Below the pieces are notes generated by a model. That model saw nothing but the letters and a program-made list of their open reading frames with translations. It was not told the origin of the DNA and searched no databases. Source: Faecalibacterium sp. An122 (lineage in GTDB: Bacteria; Bacillota; Clostridia; Oscillospirales; Ruminococcaceae). Taken from it: a DNA stretch of 64,000 nucleotides. Positions 16,928 through 25,982 of the stretch are shown one piece after another. The stretch lies in assembly GCF_002160895.1 (NCBI RefSeq), contig NZ_NFLL01000014.1:1-64000 (forward strand), given 5' to 3'. The position numbers and the translations under genes were made by a program. Positions within the stretch are counted from its first letter, which is position 1. Each line of letters starts with the position of its first letter.

Positions 16928-17932
16928 ATGGCACTGTTTGAAAGTTATGAACGCCGCATCGACCACATCAACGCCGTTCTGCACGAGTACGGCATTGAGT
17001 CGGTGGAGCAGGCGAAGGAAATTTGCACCTCCAAGGGCTTCGATCCCTACAAGATCGTGAAGGAGATCCAGCCCATCGCATTCGAGAACGCCGGCTGGGC
17101 TTACACCGTCGGCGCCGCTATCGCCATCAAGAAGGGCTGCAAGACTGCTCCCGAGGCTGCCGAGGCCATCGGCATCGGCCTGCAGGCTTTCTGCATCCCC
17201 GGCTCTGTGGCCGATGACCGCAAGGTCGGCCTGGGCCACGGCAACCTGGCAGCCATGCTGCTGCGCGACGAGACCGAGTGCTTCGCCTTCCTGGCCGGCC
17301 ACGAGTCTTTCGCTGCTGCTGAGGGCGCCATCGGCATCGTGAAGAATGCCAACAAGTCCCGTACCAAGCCCCTGCGGGTTATCCTGAACGGTCTGGGCAA
17401 GGATGCTGCACAGATCATCTCCCGCATCAACGGCTTCACCTACGTGCAGACCCAGTTTGACTACGCCACCGGCAAGGTCAACATCGTCCGCGAGATTCCC
17501 TACTCCAAGGGCGAGCGCGCAGCTGTGCGCTGCTACGGCGCCGACGATGTCCGTGAGGGCGTCGCCATCATGCACCTGGAGAAGGTGGACGTGTCCATCA
17601 CCGGCAACTCCACCAACCCCACCCGCTTCCAGCATCCTGTCGCCGGCACTTACAAGAAGGAGTGCATCGAGCAGGGCAAGAAGTACTTCTCGGTGGCTTC
17701 GGGCGGCGGCACGGGCCGTACCCTGCACCCCGACAACATGGCAGCTGGCCCCGCTTCCTACGGCATGACCGATACCATGGGCCGTATGCACTCGGACGCT
17801 CAGTTCGCCGGCTCCAGCTCGGTTCCCGCCCACGTCGAGATGATGGGCTTCCTGGGCATGGGCAACAACCCGATGGTTGGCGCTACCGTCGCTGTGGCTG
17901 TCGCTGTTTCTGAGGCAACCAAGAACGACTGA
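16928..17932 (+). CDS. GGGtGRT family protein
   Basis: A 334-residue protein of the GGGtGRT family, named after the motif seen here at residues 259-265 (SGGGTGRTLHPDN). The family is conserved in anaerobic bacteria and archaea, nearly always beside a NifU-like gene, and has no established biochemical role. Other marked segments are GSVADDRKVGLGHGNLAAML, GHESFAAAEGAIGIVKNANK and NGLGKDAAQIISRINGF. ATG 16928 is favoured over 16922, which lies only three bases after AGGGG. A strong terminator follows, so the two genes form a bicistronic unit. Confidence 0.9.
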   Translation: MALFESYERRIDHINAVLHEYGIESVEQAKEICTSKGFDPYKIVKEIQPIAFENAGWAYTVGAAIAIKKGCKTAPEAAEAIGIGLQAFCIPGSVADDRKVGLGHGNLAAMLLRDETECFAFLAGHESFAAAEGAIGIVKNANKSRTKPLRVILNGLGKDAAQIISRINGFTYVQTQFDYATGKVNIVREIPYSKGERAAVRCYGADDVREGVAIMHLEKVDVSITGNSTNPTRFQHPVAGTYKKECIEQGKKYFSVASGGGTGRTLHPDNMAAGPASYGMTDTMGRMHSDAQFAGSSSVPAHVEMMGFLGMGNNPMVGATVAVAVAVSEATKND

Positions 17933-17987
17933 TCCCAGGCCTGAACCCTGCGGGGTACAAGTCCCCCCGGGCTAAGCTTAAAATAGA

Positions 17988-18030
17988 ACGTGCCGATGAT
18001 TTCCCTTTGGGGGTCATCGGCACGTTTTTT
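17988..18030 (+). terminator. Terminator of the NifU-like/GGGtGRT operon
   Basis: ACGTGCCGATGA (17988-17999) pairs with TCATCGGCACGT (18014-18025), followed by TTTTTT. Confidence 0.95.
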
Positions 18031-18054
18031 GTTTGCGGGGCCAGCCTCATCCGG

Positions 18055-18133
18055 GAACAGATGTTGAAAATGTACCAAAACAAATGGTTGTTCTCGATAT
18101 AACATTGACAACCAATCATAGACGTGATACCAT
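18055..18133 (+). promoter_or_regulatory. Promoter and candidate operators of the Y-family polymerase operon
   Basis: TTGACA (18105-18110) and TACCAT (18128-18133) have 17-base spacing. A perfect 7-bp inverted repeat, TGGTTGT (18085-18091) and ACAACCA (18108-18114), overlaps the -35 box. Further upstream GAAC-N4-GTTG (18055-18066) differs by one base from the Firmicute LexA core GAAC-N4-GTTC. SOS control would fit a Y-family polymerase, but the match is imperfect. Confidence 0.55.
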
Positions 18134-18185
18134 AGAGACAGAATCCATTTTTGTGGGCTGATACAGAGTTTGGAAGGTGATCTCG

Positions 18186-18497
18186 ATGGAATCCAGGCGC
18201 CCCTGCACCCCGGATGCGTCCGTCCGGCCCCGCACCCGGCGGGTCTATGTGAAGGTGACTTCGGAGTTCGACTCCACCGGCTATATGCAGCCGGTTTCCA
18301 TCACCTGGGCGGACGGCCGCACCTTTCCCATTGAACAGGTGCGGGATTTCCGCCCGGCAGGGATGGCGGGCAGCAGCCTGCCGGGGGACTGCTTCACCGT
18401 CCTGATCCAGGGCAAAGAGAAACTGCTGTTTTTCGAGCACATTGACCCGCGGTTCACCGGCCGGCTGGGCCGGTGGTTTGTGGAGAAAACGGTCTAA
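18186..18497 (+). CDS. Small hypothetical protein of the polymerase operon
   Basis: A 103-residue protein with no family I can name. It is rich in Arg and Pro at the N-terminus, then reads as a small beta-barrel-like domain (RRVYVKVTSEFDSTGYMQPVSITWADGRTFPIEQVRDF), with LLFFEHIDPRFTGRLGRWFVE at the end. Proteins of this size commonly precede UmuC/DinB-like genes in Clostridia. ATG 18186 lies eight bases after GGAAGG. The polymerase start follows after 18 bases, so co-expression is likely. Confidence 0.65.
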   Translation: MESRRPCTPDASVRPRTRRVYVKVTSEFDSTGYMQPVSITWADGRTFPIEQVRDFRPAGMAGSSLPGDCFTVLIQGKEKLLFFEHIDPRFTGRLGRWFVEKTV

Positions 18498-18515
18498 TCA
18501 AAGAGGGGAGTTTGG

Positions 18516-19994
18516 ATGCCGAAACAGCGCACATACCTTGCCATCGACCTGAAAAGCTATTACGCCTCGGCGGAGTGCGCCGCCCGGGGGCTGGACCCTC
18601 TCACCACCAACCTGGTGGTGGCGGACGCCAGCCGCACCGAAAAGACCATCTGCCTGGCGGTGTCGCCCTCCCTGAAAGCCCTGGGCATCCCCGGCCGGGC
18701 GCGGCTGTTCGAGGTGGTGCAGAAGGTCCGGGAGGCCAATGCCGCCCGGCTGCGGGCCGCCATCCGCAGCGGCGCCGCCCCGCGGAAAGAGGGGAGATAC
18801 TGCCTGTCCGAGCCCTCCTACGACGCCGGCGCCCTGGCCAAAGACCCGACCCTGGAAATTTCCTATCTGGTGGCCCCGCCCCGGATGGCCTATTATGAGA
18901 AGGTGTCCCGGCAGGTCTATGGCATCTACCTGAAATATGTGGCCCCCGAGGACATGGTGGTCTACTCCATTGATGAGGTGTTCATCGACGCCACCCCCTA
19001 TCTGGACCACTACAAGATGACCGCCCACGAGCTGGCCAAAACCATGATCCGGGAGGTGCTGTACACCACCGGCATCACCGCCACGGCGGGAATTGGAACC
19101 AACCTCTATTTGGCCAAGCTCGCCATGGATATCACCGCCAAACACGCCGCCCCCGACAAGGACGGGGTGCGGATTGCCCGGCTGGATGAAGAATCCTTCC
19201 GGTATCTGCTGTGGGACCATAAGCCCCTGACCGATTTCTGGCAGGTGGGCCCCGGCACGGTGCGCCGCCTGGAAAAACACGGCATCCACACCATGGGAGA
19301 GCTGGCCCGGGCCAGCATCCAGTGCGAGGAGGTGCTGTTTCAGGAGTTCGGGGTCAATGCGGAAATCCTCATCGACCACGCCTGGGGCCTGGAACCCTGC
19401 GGCATGAAGGAGATCAACGCCTACCGCCCTGAGTCCAACAGCCTGTGCGAAGGGCAGGTGCTGTCCTGCCCGTACCCCTGCGAAAAGGCCCGCATTGTGG
19501 TGCAGGAGATGGTGGACAGCATGGTCTACCAGTTGACCGACAAGGGTCTGGTCACCGACGGGCTCACCCTGGATATCGGCTACGACCGGGAAAATTGCGA
19601 TACCGGCCGCTATCGGGGGCCGGTGCAGGTGGACCGGTATGGACGCAGCCTGCCCAAGCCGGCCCACGGCAGCACCCGGCTGGACGCCCCCAGCAACCTG
19701 GGCAGCCAGCTCAGCGAGGCGGTCCTGAACCTGTTTGACCAGATCGTCAACCCCCGTTTGACGGTCCGGCGGCTGACCCTGACGGCCAATCGGGTGGTGA
19801 AGGATCAGGGGATTTTCCAGACCGACTTTTTCACCGATACCTCCAAGCTGGAAAAGGAAAAGAGCCTTCAGGAGACCATGCTGGGCCTGAAAAAGAAGTT
19901 CGGCAAAAACGCCATTTTGAAGGGCACCAACTACCTGGAAGGGGCCACCATGCGGGATCGGAACGGCCGGATTGGGGGCCACAAGGCAGAATGA
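18516..19994 (+). CDS. Y-family DNA polymerase (UmuC/DinB-like)
   Basis: A 492-residue translesion polymerase of the ImpB/MucB/SamB (Y) family, which copies damaged DNA at low fidelity. The first catalytic carboxylate is in YLAIDLKSYYASAECA (D11) and the second pair in VVYSIDEVFIDATPYL (D153, E154). ITATAGIGTNLYLAKLAMD marks the palm, and FWQVGPGTVRRLEKHGIHTMGELA is the helix-hairpin-helix thumb; the little finger follows. All catalytic residues are present. It lies between two small genes that usually accompany such polymerases in Clostridia. Confidence 0.93.
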   Translation: MPKQRTYLAIDLKSYYASAECAARGLDPLTTNLVVADASRTEKTICLAVSPSLKALGIPGRARLFEVVQKVREANAARLRAAIRSGAAPRKEGRYCLSEPSYDAGALAKDPTLEISYLVAPPRMAYYEKVSRQVYGIYLKYVAPEDMVVYSIDEVFIDATPYLDHYKMTAHELAKTMIREVLYTTGITATAGIGTNLYLAKLAMDITAKHAAPDKDGVRIARLDEESFRYLLWDHKPLTDFWQVGPGTVRRLEKHGIHTMGELARASIQCEEVLFQEFGVNAEILIDHAWGLEPCGMKEINAYRPESNSLCEGQVLSCPYPCEKARIVVQEMVDSMVYQLTDKGLVTDGLTLDIGYDRENCDTGRYRGPVQVDRYGRSLPKPAHGSTRLDAPSNLGSQLSEAVLNLFDQIVNPRLTVRRLTLTANRVVKDQGIFQTDFFTDTSKLEKEKSLQETMLGLKKKFGKNAILKGTNYLEGATMRDRNGRIGGHKAE

Positions 19995-20006
19995 GAGGGG
20001 AAGAAG

Positions 20007-20489
20007 ATGACCGACTGGAAGGACACCCCGGAGGGCCGGGCCGCGGCGCAGAAGTATGGGGATATTCTGCCCCTGTCCCGCCCCGAACCCTCCCGCAAAC
20101 ATCCCCGGATGCCGCTGGGCAGCCGGGCCAAGATCTTCAGCCCCTTTGCCGCCCTGCGGGGCTTTGACGAGGAGCTGTCGGAGGAGAGTGCCCGGACCCG
20201 CCGCGTGCCCAGGGCGGGCCTGTCGGAAGAGGAACAGGCTGCCCTGTCCGAAAAGCTGGCCCGGCTGACCCGGGGCGATGGGGTGACGGTGCGGTATTTC
20301 TGCCCCGACCGCATTCACCCGGAAAACCCGCCGGTGGGCAGCTATGAGACGGTCACCGGGTACGTCCAGGAGGTGGACCCGGCGGCGCAGCTGCTGCGCC
20401 TGGAACGGGACGCGCCCCATCAGGGGCCGGGCATCGGGAAAGGGCAGCGGCTGGACATTCCCCTGGAAGATGTGGAAGCAATCTGGTAA
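20007..20489 (+). CDS. YolD-like/polymerase-associated protein
   Basis: A 160-residue protein placed 12 bases after the polymerase gene. The segment KHPRMPLGSRAKIFSPFAALRGFDEEL is the signature of small proteins that follow UmuC-like genes in Clostridia and resemble the YolD group, thought to act as polymerase accessory proteins in the way UmuD does for UmuC. The C-terminal half (GSYETVTGYVQEVDPAAQLLRL...DIPLEDVEAIW) reads as a beta-barrel. The accessory role is inferred from position. Confidence 0.7.
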   Translation: MTDWKDTPEGRAAAQKYGDILPLSRPEPSRKHPRMPLGSRAKIFSPFAALRGFDEELSEESARTRRVPRAGLSEEEQAALSEKLARLTRGDGVTVRYFCPDRIHPENPPVGSYETVTGYVQEVDPAAQLLRLERDAPHQGPGIGKGQRLDIPLEDVEAIW

Positions 20490-20510
20490 ACGGAAAGGAT
20501 GGGGGACTGG

Positions 20511-21422
20511 ATGTATCGATACAATTTGTCCGATGGCCTGGCGCCCGCAGAGGAGCCGGCGGAAGGAACCGGCGGCACGGTGCTGCTTCTCACCTCAGAG
20601 GAGCTGTCCCGCAGGATGGACCAGGAGGACCGGGATCACCTGGTCTGCCATACGCCCCTGGCCCGGGATGCCCGCATCTGCAAGGCAGAGGTGCGGCGGG
20701 GGTACCGGAACGGCACCATTGTGACGCCCCGCCAGGCCAAAAACGGGGACCCCATTGCCTTTGGGTATCTGCTGTCCCGGGACCTGGTGGTGCTGTGCGA
20801 CGACAGCGGCACGGCCCACTCCATGGTGCAGCGCCTGCGGAAGGAGAACCCCCAGAAGGAAACCAGCGCCAACGGCTTTTTCTGCGGCTTTCTGGCCCTG
20901 CTGGTGGAGAAGGACCTGCGCCACCTGCAGTCTTTGGAAGACCGCCTCTCCCAGATGGAGGACGAAGTGTCGGCGGGCCGGCTGGAAAACTTCAACGCCG
21001 GCATGATGGTCCTGCGGAAGGAAATTTCCCGCTGGATCAAATATTACACCCAGATGGACGAGCTGGTCTGTGAATTGCAGGAAAACGGCGACTTGTCCGA
21101 CACCGAGGCGCAGATGTTCCACCGGGTGGAAAAGCGTCTGGGCCGCCTGCTGGAGGAGACCAAAGCCCTGCGGGAATATGGCCTGCAGCTGCGGGAGATG
21201 TTCCAGGCGGAGATGGACCTGCAGCAGAACCGGATCATGAAGATTCTCACCATCGTCACCACCATCTTCCTGCCCCTGTCCCTGGTGGCCGGGTGGTACG
21301 GCATGAACTTTACCGGCATGGTGGAGCTGACCTGGAAGTATGGCTATCCCGCCGTCATCGTGGCCAGCGCCCTGATTGTTCTGCTGTGCCTCTATCTCAT
21401 GAAAAAGAAAAAGTTCTGGTGA
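20511..21422 (+). CDS. CorA-like divalent cation transporter
   Basis: A 303-residue CorA-family (2-TM GxN) protein for Mg2+ or related cations. A soluble alpha/beta N-terminal domain and long helices (residues about 125-235) lead into two C-terminal membrane segments; the pore motif reads YGMNF between them, and the tail is basic (MKKKKFW), as in CorA. ATG 20511 is preferred to 20499, which sits directly on the AAAGGA site. It closely follows the polymerase genes, but a functional link is not evident. Confidence 0.88.
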   Translation: MYRYNLSDGLAPAEEPAEGTGGTVLLLTSEELSRRMDQEDRDHLVCHTPLARDARICKAEVRRGYRNGTIVTPRQAKNGDPIAFGYLLSRDLVVLCDDSGTAHSMVQRLRKENPQKETSANGFFCGFLALLVEKDLRHLQSLEDRLSQMEDEVSAGRLENFNAGMMVLRKEISRWIKYYTQMDELVCELQENGDLSDTEAQMFHRVEKRLGRLLEETKALREYGLQLREMFQAEMDLQQNRIMKILTIVTTIFLPLSLVAGWYGMNFTGMVELTWKYGYPAVIVASALIVLLCLYLMKKKKFW

Positions 21423-21445
21423 GGGCATCCCCTCCCACTGCATAA

Positions 21446-21489
21446 AAAATCCGTACCCCGGCGCCTTCTGCCATAGGTACGGATTTTTG
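21446..21489. terminator. Bidirectional terminator, corA-like/GH36
   Basis: AAATCCGTACC (21447-21457) pairs with GGTACGGATTT (21476-21486), with T-runs on both strands. It separates the converging CorA and alpha-galactosidase genes. Confidence 0.88.
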
Positions 21490-21505
21490 CGTTATGAGGG
21501 CGGTT

Positions 21506-23695
21506 TTAACCCGGTTCCCGGATGAGTTCCCAGACCGTGGCCGCGTCGTCCTGCTTGATCAGAGGGGCCGTCAGGCCCAGAGTGGCCAGCTCGTCCCCGC
21601 CGTACAGCTGGCCCGAGGCGGCGTCCCGGTAGAGGCCGTCTCTGTCCAGGAAGGACAGCCGCACCGGCGTGTGGGCAAAGAGGGGGTCGTACCGGGTCTG
21701 GAACACCTGCACCAGACACCGGCTGCCGTCCCGGGCCACAGCGGCCCAGCCGGTGTAGGGCCCCGGCAGGTCCAGGGTGAAAAACCGGCTGGACTGGACC
21801 CAGCGGCGCTCGGCTTTCCGCTGGGCGATCTGCCCGGCCAGATCTGCAAGCTCCTCCGGGGTGAGAAGGGTCAGATCCAGCTCATAGCCCAGATTGAACA
21901 GCCGGGCCGCCTGCCACCGGGTGTCCAGCGGAGTGACGCGGCCGGTCTGGTGGTTGGGGGTGATGCTGACATGGGCCCCCATGGCCACCGGCGGATACAG
22001 CAGGCTGTACCCCGCCTGAATGGCCAGACGGTCGTGGCCGTCGGTGTTGTCGCTGGTCCAGTTCTGGGCCACATAATAGAGCATCCCCGGGTCAAAGCGT
22101 GCGCCGCCGCTGGAACATCCCTCGATCAGCAGCCGGGGATAGGCGGTGGTGATCCGCTCCAGAAGCCGGTAAAGCCCCAGCACATAGCGATGGGCGGTTT
22201 CCCCCTGGCGGGCGCCGGGGGCCAGGGAACAAAAGTCGGTGAGGGGGCGGTTCATGTCCCACTTGATGTAGTCGATGCCGCTCTTTTGCAGATAGCCGTC
22301 CAGCACGTCAAAGAGATAGTCCACCACTTCAGGCCGGGACAGGTCCAGCAGGTATTCGTGGCGGCCCTGGGTCATGGAATAGCCGGGGGTCTGCAAAACC
22401 CAGTCGGGATGCTGGCGGAACAGATCGCTGTCGGCGGTGACCGCCTCCGGCTCAAACCACAGGCCGAACTTCATCCCTTTGCCGTGGACGATCCGGGCCG
22501 CCGCCGGAATGCCTCCGGGCAGCTTGCGCAGGTTGCACCGCCAGTCCCCCATGGAGTCCCGGCTGGAATTGCCCTTCCGGAACCACCCGTCGTCCAGCAC
22601 AAAGAGTTCCACCCCCAGCTGCCGGGCCAGCTCAGCCTGGCGCTCGATTTTGGACAGGGTCACGTCGTAATACATGGACTCCCAGGAGTTGAGGAGGATG
22701 GGTCGCTCCGCCTCTGCGAACCGGGGCGGCATCAGGTGATGGAGGTACAGCTGGTGGAAGTTCTGCCGCAGGCCGTTGAGGCCGCCGGTGGTGCAGTTGA
22801 GGATGGCCTCGGGAGAGGTGAACCGCTCCCCGGGCATCAGCTGCCATGCGAACCCCTCGGGGTGCAGGCCGATCTGGGCCCGCACCATCCCGAACTGGTC
22901 CAGCTCCGCCTGGGCCAGAAAGTTCCCGCTGTACACCAGATGAAACCCCACCGCCAGCCCCCGGTCGGCGGTGACGTCGGGGGAGAGCAGGGCGAAAAAG
23001 GGCTGATGCTGGGGGCTGCTGGACCCCCGGACGCTCTCGATGCGCTGGATCCCGTGGTGCAGCGGGAACCGCTGCCCGTTGGCCTCTTTGGCGTGGGTGC
23101 CGTAGAGGATCAGCATCTCCCAGGGCAGGGCCGGCAGTTCCAGCGACGCGCTCTGCAGGTTGTGCAGGGTCAGGGGCCGGGAGCCGGTGTTTTCCGCCAC
23201 CTGATGGCGGGCCACAATCCCCAGCCCGGCGAACAGGGTGTAATACAGCCGCACCGTCAGCCCGGCGGCGGGGTCGGAGAGGGTGATTTCCAGGGTGGCG
23301 CTTTCGCCGGGGGCCGCAAAGGCGGCGGGCAGCCCTTCCAGGGCCGGCTTTTCTTCCAGGGCCCGCCAGGATACAAAGTCCAGCTGGGTGTGACGGACTC
23401 CGTCCGCCTCGGCCTCCACGGCGGGAATCCGGAAGTCTCCCCGGCTGCGGGCGGGGTATTCAAAGGGAAAATCGTCAAAGGAGACGTTGGGCACCGAACA
23501 CTCCTCGTGGCAGGTGTTGTACCCCCGCTTGAAGTAGACCGGCTGGCCCCCGCCGTGCCAGCGGCGGAGGGCGGGGCCGAAGTACCGGTGGACCAGATAC
23601 CGGCCGTCCACCACCTGGATGATGTAGCTGATGACGCCGTTGGTGAGATGGACGGCGTGCAGGCTGTCGTCGAACAAAATCTCGGGTCTGCGCAT
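21506..23695 (-). CDS. Alpha-galactosidase, GH36
   Basis: A 729-residue intracellular alpha-galactosidase of family GH36 that releases galactose from raffinose-type sugars and melibiose. The N-terminal beta-supersandwich (to about 330) is followed by the TIM barrel (LLNSWESMYYDVT, VLDDGWFRKGNSS, GLWFEPE). The nucleophile is D480 in YIKWDMNRP and the acid/base D549 in TSDNTDGHD, the same spacing as in characterised bacterial GH36 enzymes. No signal peptide is seen. It is the last gene of a scrB-scrA-GH36 run, separated from scrA by 123 bases containing a GC hairpin. Confidence 0.95.
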   Translation of the reverse strand: MRRPEILFDDSLHAVHLTNGVISYIIQVVDGRYLVHRYFGPALRRWHGGGQPVYFKRGYNTCHEECSVPNVSFDDFPFEYPARSRGDFRIPAVEAEADGVRHTQLDFVSWRALEEKPALEGLPAAFAAPGESATLEITLSDPAAGLTVRLYYTLFAGLGIVARHQVAENTGSRPLTLHNLQSASLELPALPWEMLILYGTHAKEANGQRFPLHHGIQRIESVRGSSSPQHQPFFALLSPDVTADRGLAVGFHLVYSGNFLAQAELDQFGMVRAQIGLHPEGFAWQLMPGERFTSPEAILNCTTGGLNGLRQNFHQLYLHHLMPPRFAEAERPILLNSWESMYYDVTLSKIERQAELARQLGVELFVLDDGWFRKGNSSRDSMGDWRCNLRKLPGGIPAAARIVHGKGMKFGLWFEPEAVTADSDLFRQHPDWVLQTPGYSMTQGRHEYLLDLSRPEVVDYLFDVLDGYLQKSGIDYIKWDMNRPLTDFCSLAPGARQGETAHRYVLGLYRLLERITTAYPRLLIEGCSSGGARFDPGMLYYVAQNWTSDNTDGHDRLAIQAGYSLLYPPVAMGAHVSITPNHQTGRVTPLDTRWQAARLFNLGYELDLTLLTPEELADLAGQIAQRKAERRWVQSSRFFTLDLPGPYTGWAAVARDGSRCLVQVFQTRYDPLFAHTPVRLSFLDRDGLYRDAASGQLYGGDELATLGLTAPLIKQDDAATVWELIREPG

Positions 23696-23721
23696 ACAAA
23701 AAGCCTCCCAAAACGCGCAGA

Positions 23722-23780
23722 GGCGGCCGGCGCCGCGCCGTGAAGAAAGATTCGCCGGCCGGGCGCTGCCGCCTCTGCTC
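23722..23780 (-). other. Inverted repeat between scrA and the GH36 gene
   Basis: GCAGAGGCGGC (23722-23732) pairs with GCCGCCTCTGC (23770-23780). On the minus strand it lies after scrA and just before the GGGAGG ribosome site of the GH36 gene. It may tune relative expression by processing or partial termination; no long T-run follows. Confidence 0.5.
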
Positions 23781-23818
23781 AGAAGAAGTAGATCTATGTG
23801 AAGGAAGAATGGCGTGGA

Positions 23819-25222
23819 TCAGGACTGCTGTTCCATCTTGGTGCTGAAGCCGAACATCCAGGTCAGGCCAAAGGCCACCGCGAAGGAAATCAGGTTGATG
23901 ACGATGTACCAGGGCAGCTGTTCATTGAGGTAGAGCAGGGTGCCGGGGATGCCGGTGATGGACATACCGGTGGCCCGCAGGCCGATGAGGGAGGCCAGGA
24001 AGCCGCCCACGCCGCCGCCGATCATAGCCATCACATAGGGCTTGACAAATTTCAGGTTGACGCCGAAGACGGCGGGCTCGGTGATGCCCAGCAGGGCGCT
24101 GAGGCAGGAGGGATAGGCCACCTGTTTGGTCTTGACCGAAGCGGCCTTGATGGCCACGGCCAGGACGGCGCCGGCCTGGGCCACGTTGCCGCAGGTGCCG
24201 ATGGGGTTGAGGTAGTTCCAGCCGTCCTGGGCCAGCATGCTGATTTCCAGGAAGTTGAGGATGTGATGGATGCCGAAGATGCCCAGCAGCTGGCCGAAGC
24301 AGCCGTACAGGAATCCGCCGATGCCGAAGGGCAGGAAGATGATGTTTTCCACCACCACCAGAATCACCTGCTCCACCGCGTGGAGGACGGGGCCGATGGC
24401 GAACAGGGCGATGAGGATGCCGAACAGCAGGGTCAGGAAGGGAGTGACGATCAGGTCGATGGCGTCGGGGACGTGTTTGCGGAGCCACTGCTCAAACTTG
24501 GAGGTCAGGATGCCGGCGGCGAAGGCGGGCAGCACCGAGCCCTGATAGCCCGACACCGACAAAAAGCCGAAGAAGGTGAGGGGTTCCGCAGCGCCCGAGC
24601 CCACGTCGTAGGCGCTGGGCAGGCTGGGGCTCACCAGCATCAGGCCCAGGACGATGCCGATGACCGGGCTGCCGCCGAAGTTGCGGAAGGTGGACCAGCA
24701 GACCAGCGCCGGCAGGAAGGAGAAAGCGGTGTCGGTGAGAATCTGGGTGAAGGTGAGCAGCTGGGCGGGGACGTCGGCAGCGGTCAGGCCAAAGACGTTC
24801 AGGACCGCCTCCTGGGTCAGCAGGCCCCGCAGGCCCATGAACAGACCGGTGGCCACCAGCACCGGGATGATGGGGACGAACACGTCCGAGAACATCCGCA
24901 CCGCCCGCTGGAAGGCGTTGCCGTAGACCGGTTTCTGCTGGGGCTGGTCGGAGCCGGAGGCCACCGCGTCGGCGTGGCCCACCAGCTTGACCACTTCGTC
25001 GTAGATGCGGTTCACCAGGCCGGTGCCCAGGATGATCTGGTACTGGCCGGCGTTGAAAAACGAGCCCTTGACGTTGTCCAGGTCTTCCACGGCCTGGGTG
25101 TCGATCTTGTCTTTGTCGGTGACGATCAGCCGCAGCCGGGTGGCGCAGTGACGGACCGAGACGATGTTTTCCTTGCCGCCCACCTTTTCGATGATGGCAG
25201 CGGCCAGCTCTTTGTCGGACAT
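23819..25222 (-). CDS. scrA: PTS sucrose-type transporter, EIIBC
   Basis: A 467-residue phosphotransferase permease that takes up and phosphorylates sucrose or a related disaccharide to its 6-phosphate. The EIIB domain is N-terminal with the phospho-cysteine C26 in VSVRHCATRLRL; the EIIC domain follows with about ten membrane segments (VPIIPVLVATGLFMGLRGLL, GFLYGCFGQLLGIFGIHHILN, LLGITEPAVFGVNLKF). No EIIA domain is fused, so an external glucose-type EIIA is needed. ATG 25222 follows AGGAGG; scrB' ends 16 bases upstream. Sucrose specificity is inferred from the adjacent GH32 remnant. Confidence 0.9.
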   Translation of the reverse strand: MSDKELAAAIIEKVGGKENIVSVRHCATRLRLIVTDKDKIDTQAVEDLDNVKGSFFNAGQYQIILGTGLVNRIYDEVVKLVGHADAVASGSDQPQQKPVYGNAFQRAVRMFSDVFVPIIPVLVATGLFMGLRGLLTQEAVLNVFGLTAADVPAQLLTFTQILTDTAFSFLPALVCWSTFRNFGGSPVIGIVLGLMLVSPSLPSAYDVGSGAAEPLTFFGFLSVSGYQGSVLPAFAAGILTSKFEQWLRKHVPDAIDLIVTPFLTLLFGILIALFAIGPVLHAVEQVILVVVENIIFLPFGIGGFLYGCFGQLLGIFGIHHILNFLEISMLAQDGWNYLNPIGTCGNVAQAGAVLAVAIKAASVKTKQVAYPSCLSALLGITEPAVFGVNLKFVKPYVMAMIGGGVGGFLASLIGLRATGMSITGIPGTLLYLNEQLPWYIVINLISFAVAFGLTWMFGFSTKMEQQS

Positions 25223-25238
25223 GATGGTCCCTCCTTGT

Positions 25239-25982
25239 TCAGATGGTGCGAATCGGGCGCAGAGTGATGCCGCAGCCGTCCACGCCCCGGACGTCCAGGC
25301 CCAGCGTCTCGCTGGTGGGGTAGATGCGGGAGGAGAGCACCGTGCTTCCTCCGTTGATGAAAAGTTCCAGACTGGAGCTGTCGCTCCAGATTTCCAGGCG
25401 GTCGAGATGGTCCAGGGGGCAGGTCTTGCTCTCGGGCCGGCCGGTGAGCCAGCCGGTGCGGGTGAAGGTGAGGGTTCGGGCCGCGGGGTCAAATTCCAGG
25501 GCGGCCTCGCCCCCGTGGAAAGTCAGGCGGAACGGCTCATCCCCCGCCGTGGGGCGGATGTCCAGCCAGAAAGCCCGGTGGGATAGCTCACTGGGCCGGA
25601 TGGGCTCCCTCAATAGGCTGTAGAGCTCTTCTGGGGGCGTCTGCCAGAGCCGCCCCTCCCGCCAGTGGAGGACCCGGGGCATGGTCAGGCAGTGGACCGA
25701 GGGTTCCCCCGCCGCAAAGGCCTGTTCTTCGGCCTCCTCCATCCGGGACATCCAGGCGAACAGCAGCCGCCGCCCCTTGCCGTCCACAAAGGTCTGGGGG
25801 GAGTAAAAGTCAAAGCCGCCGTCGGTGAGGATGAGGCCCTGGTCCAGGTCGGCGTCGGCAGGGGAGAGGGTCCCGGTCTCCTCGTCAAAGGTCACCGGCT
25901 TGTAGGCCGAATAGCTGGACAGGCAGGTGTCGGTGTCGTTGTTGCGGGCCTGGGGACAGTAGAGCAGAACCGCCTGACCGTC
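25239..25982 (-). pseudogene. scrB: scrB', 5'-truncated GH32 sucrose-6-phosphate hydrolase
   Basis: Only the C-terminal about 247 residues of a GH32 enzyme remain. Homology begins at DGQAVLLYCPQ and continues through GGFDFYSPQTFVDGKGRRLLFAWM and the C-terminal beta-sandwich (LEIWSDSSSLELFINGG). The N-terminal blade with the nucleophile (NDPNG), the FRDPKVW motif and the acid/base (ECPD) are absent, so the product cannot be catalytic. Upstream the frame continues open but only as the antisense of an AraC gene fragment. The junction is at about 25974-25982. With the N-terminus went the operon's likely promoter, so scrA and the GH36 gene may also be silent. Confidence 0.9.
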
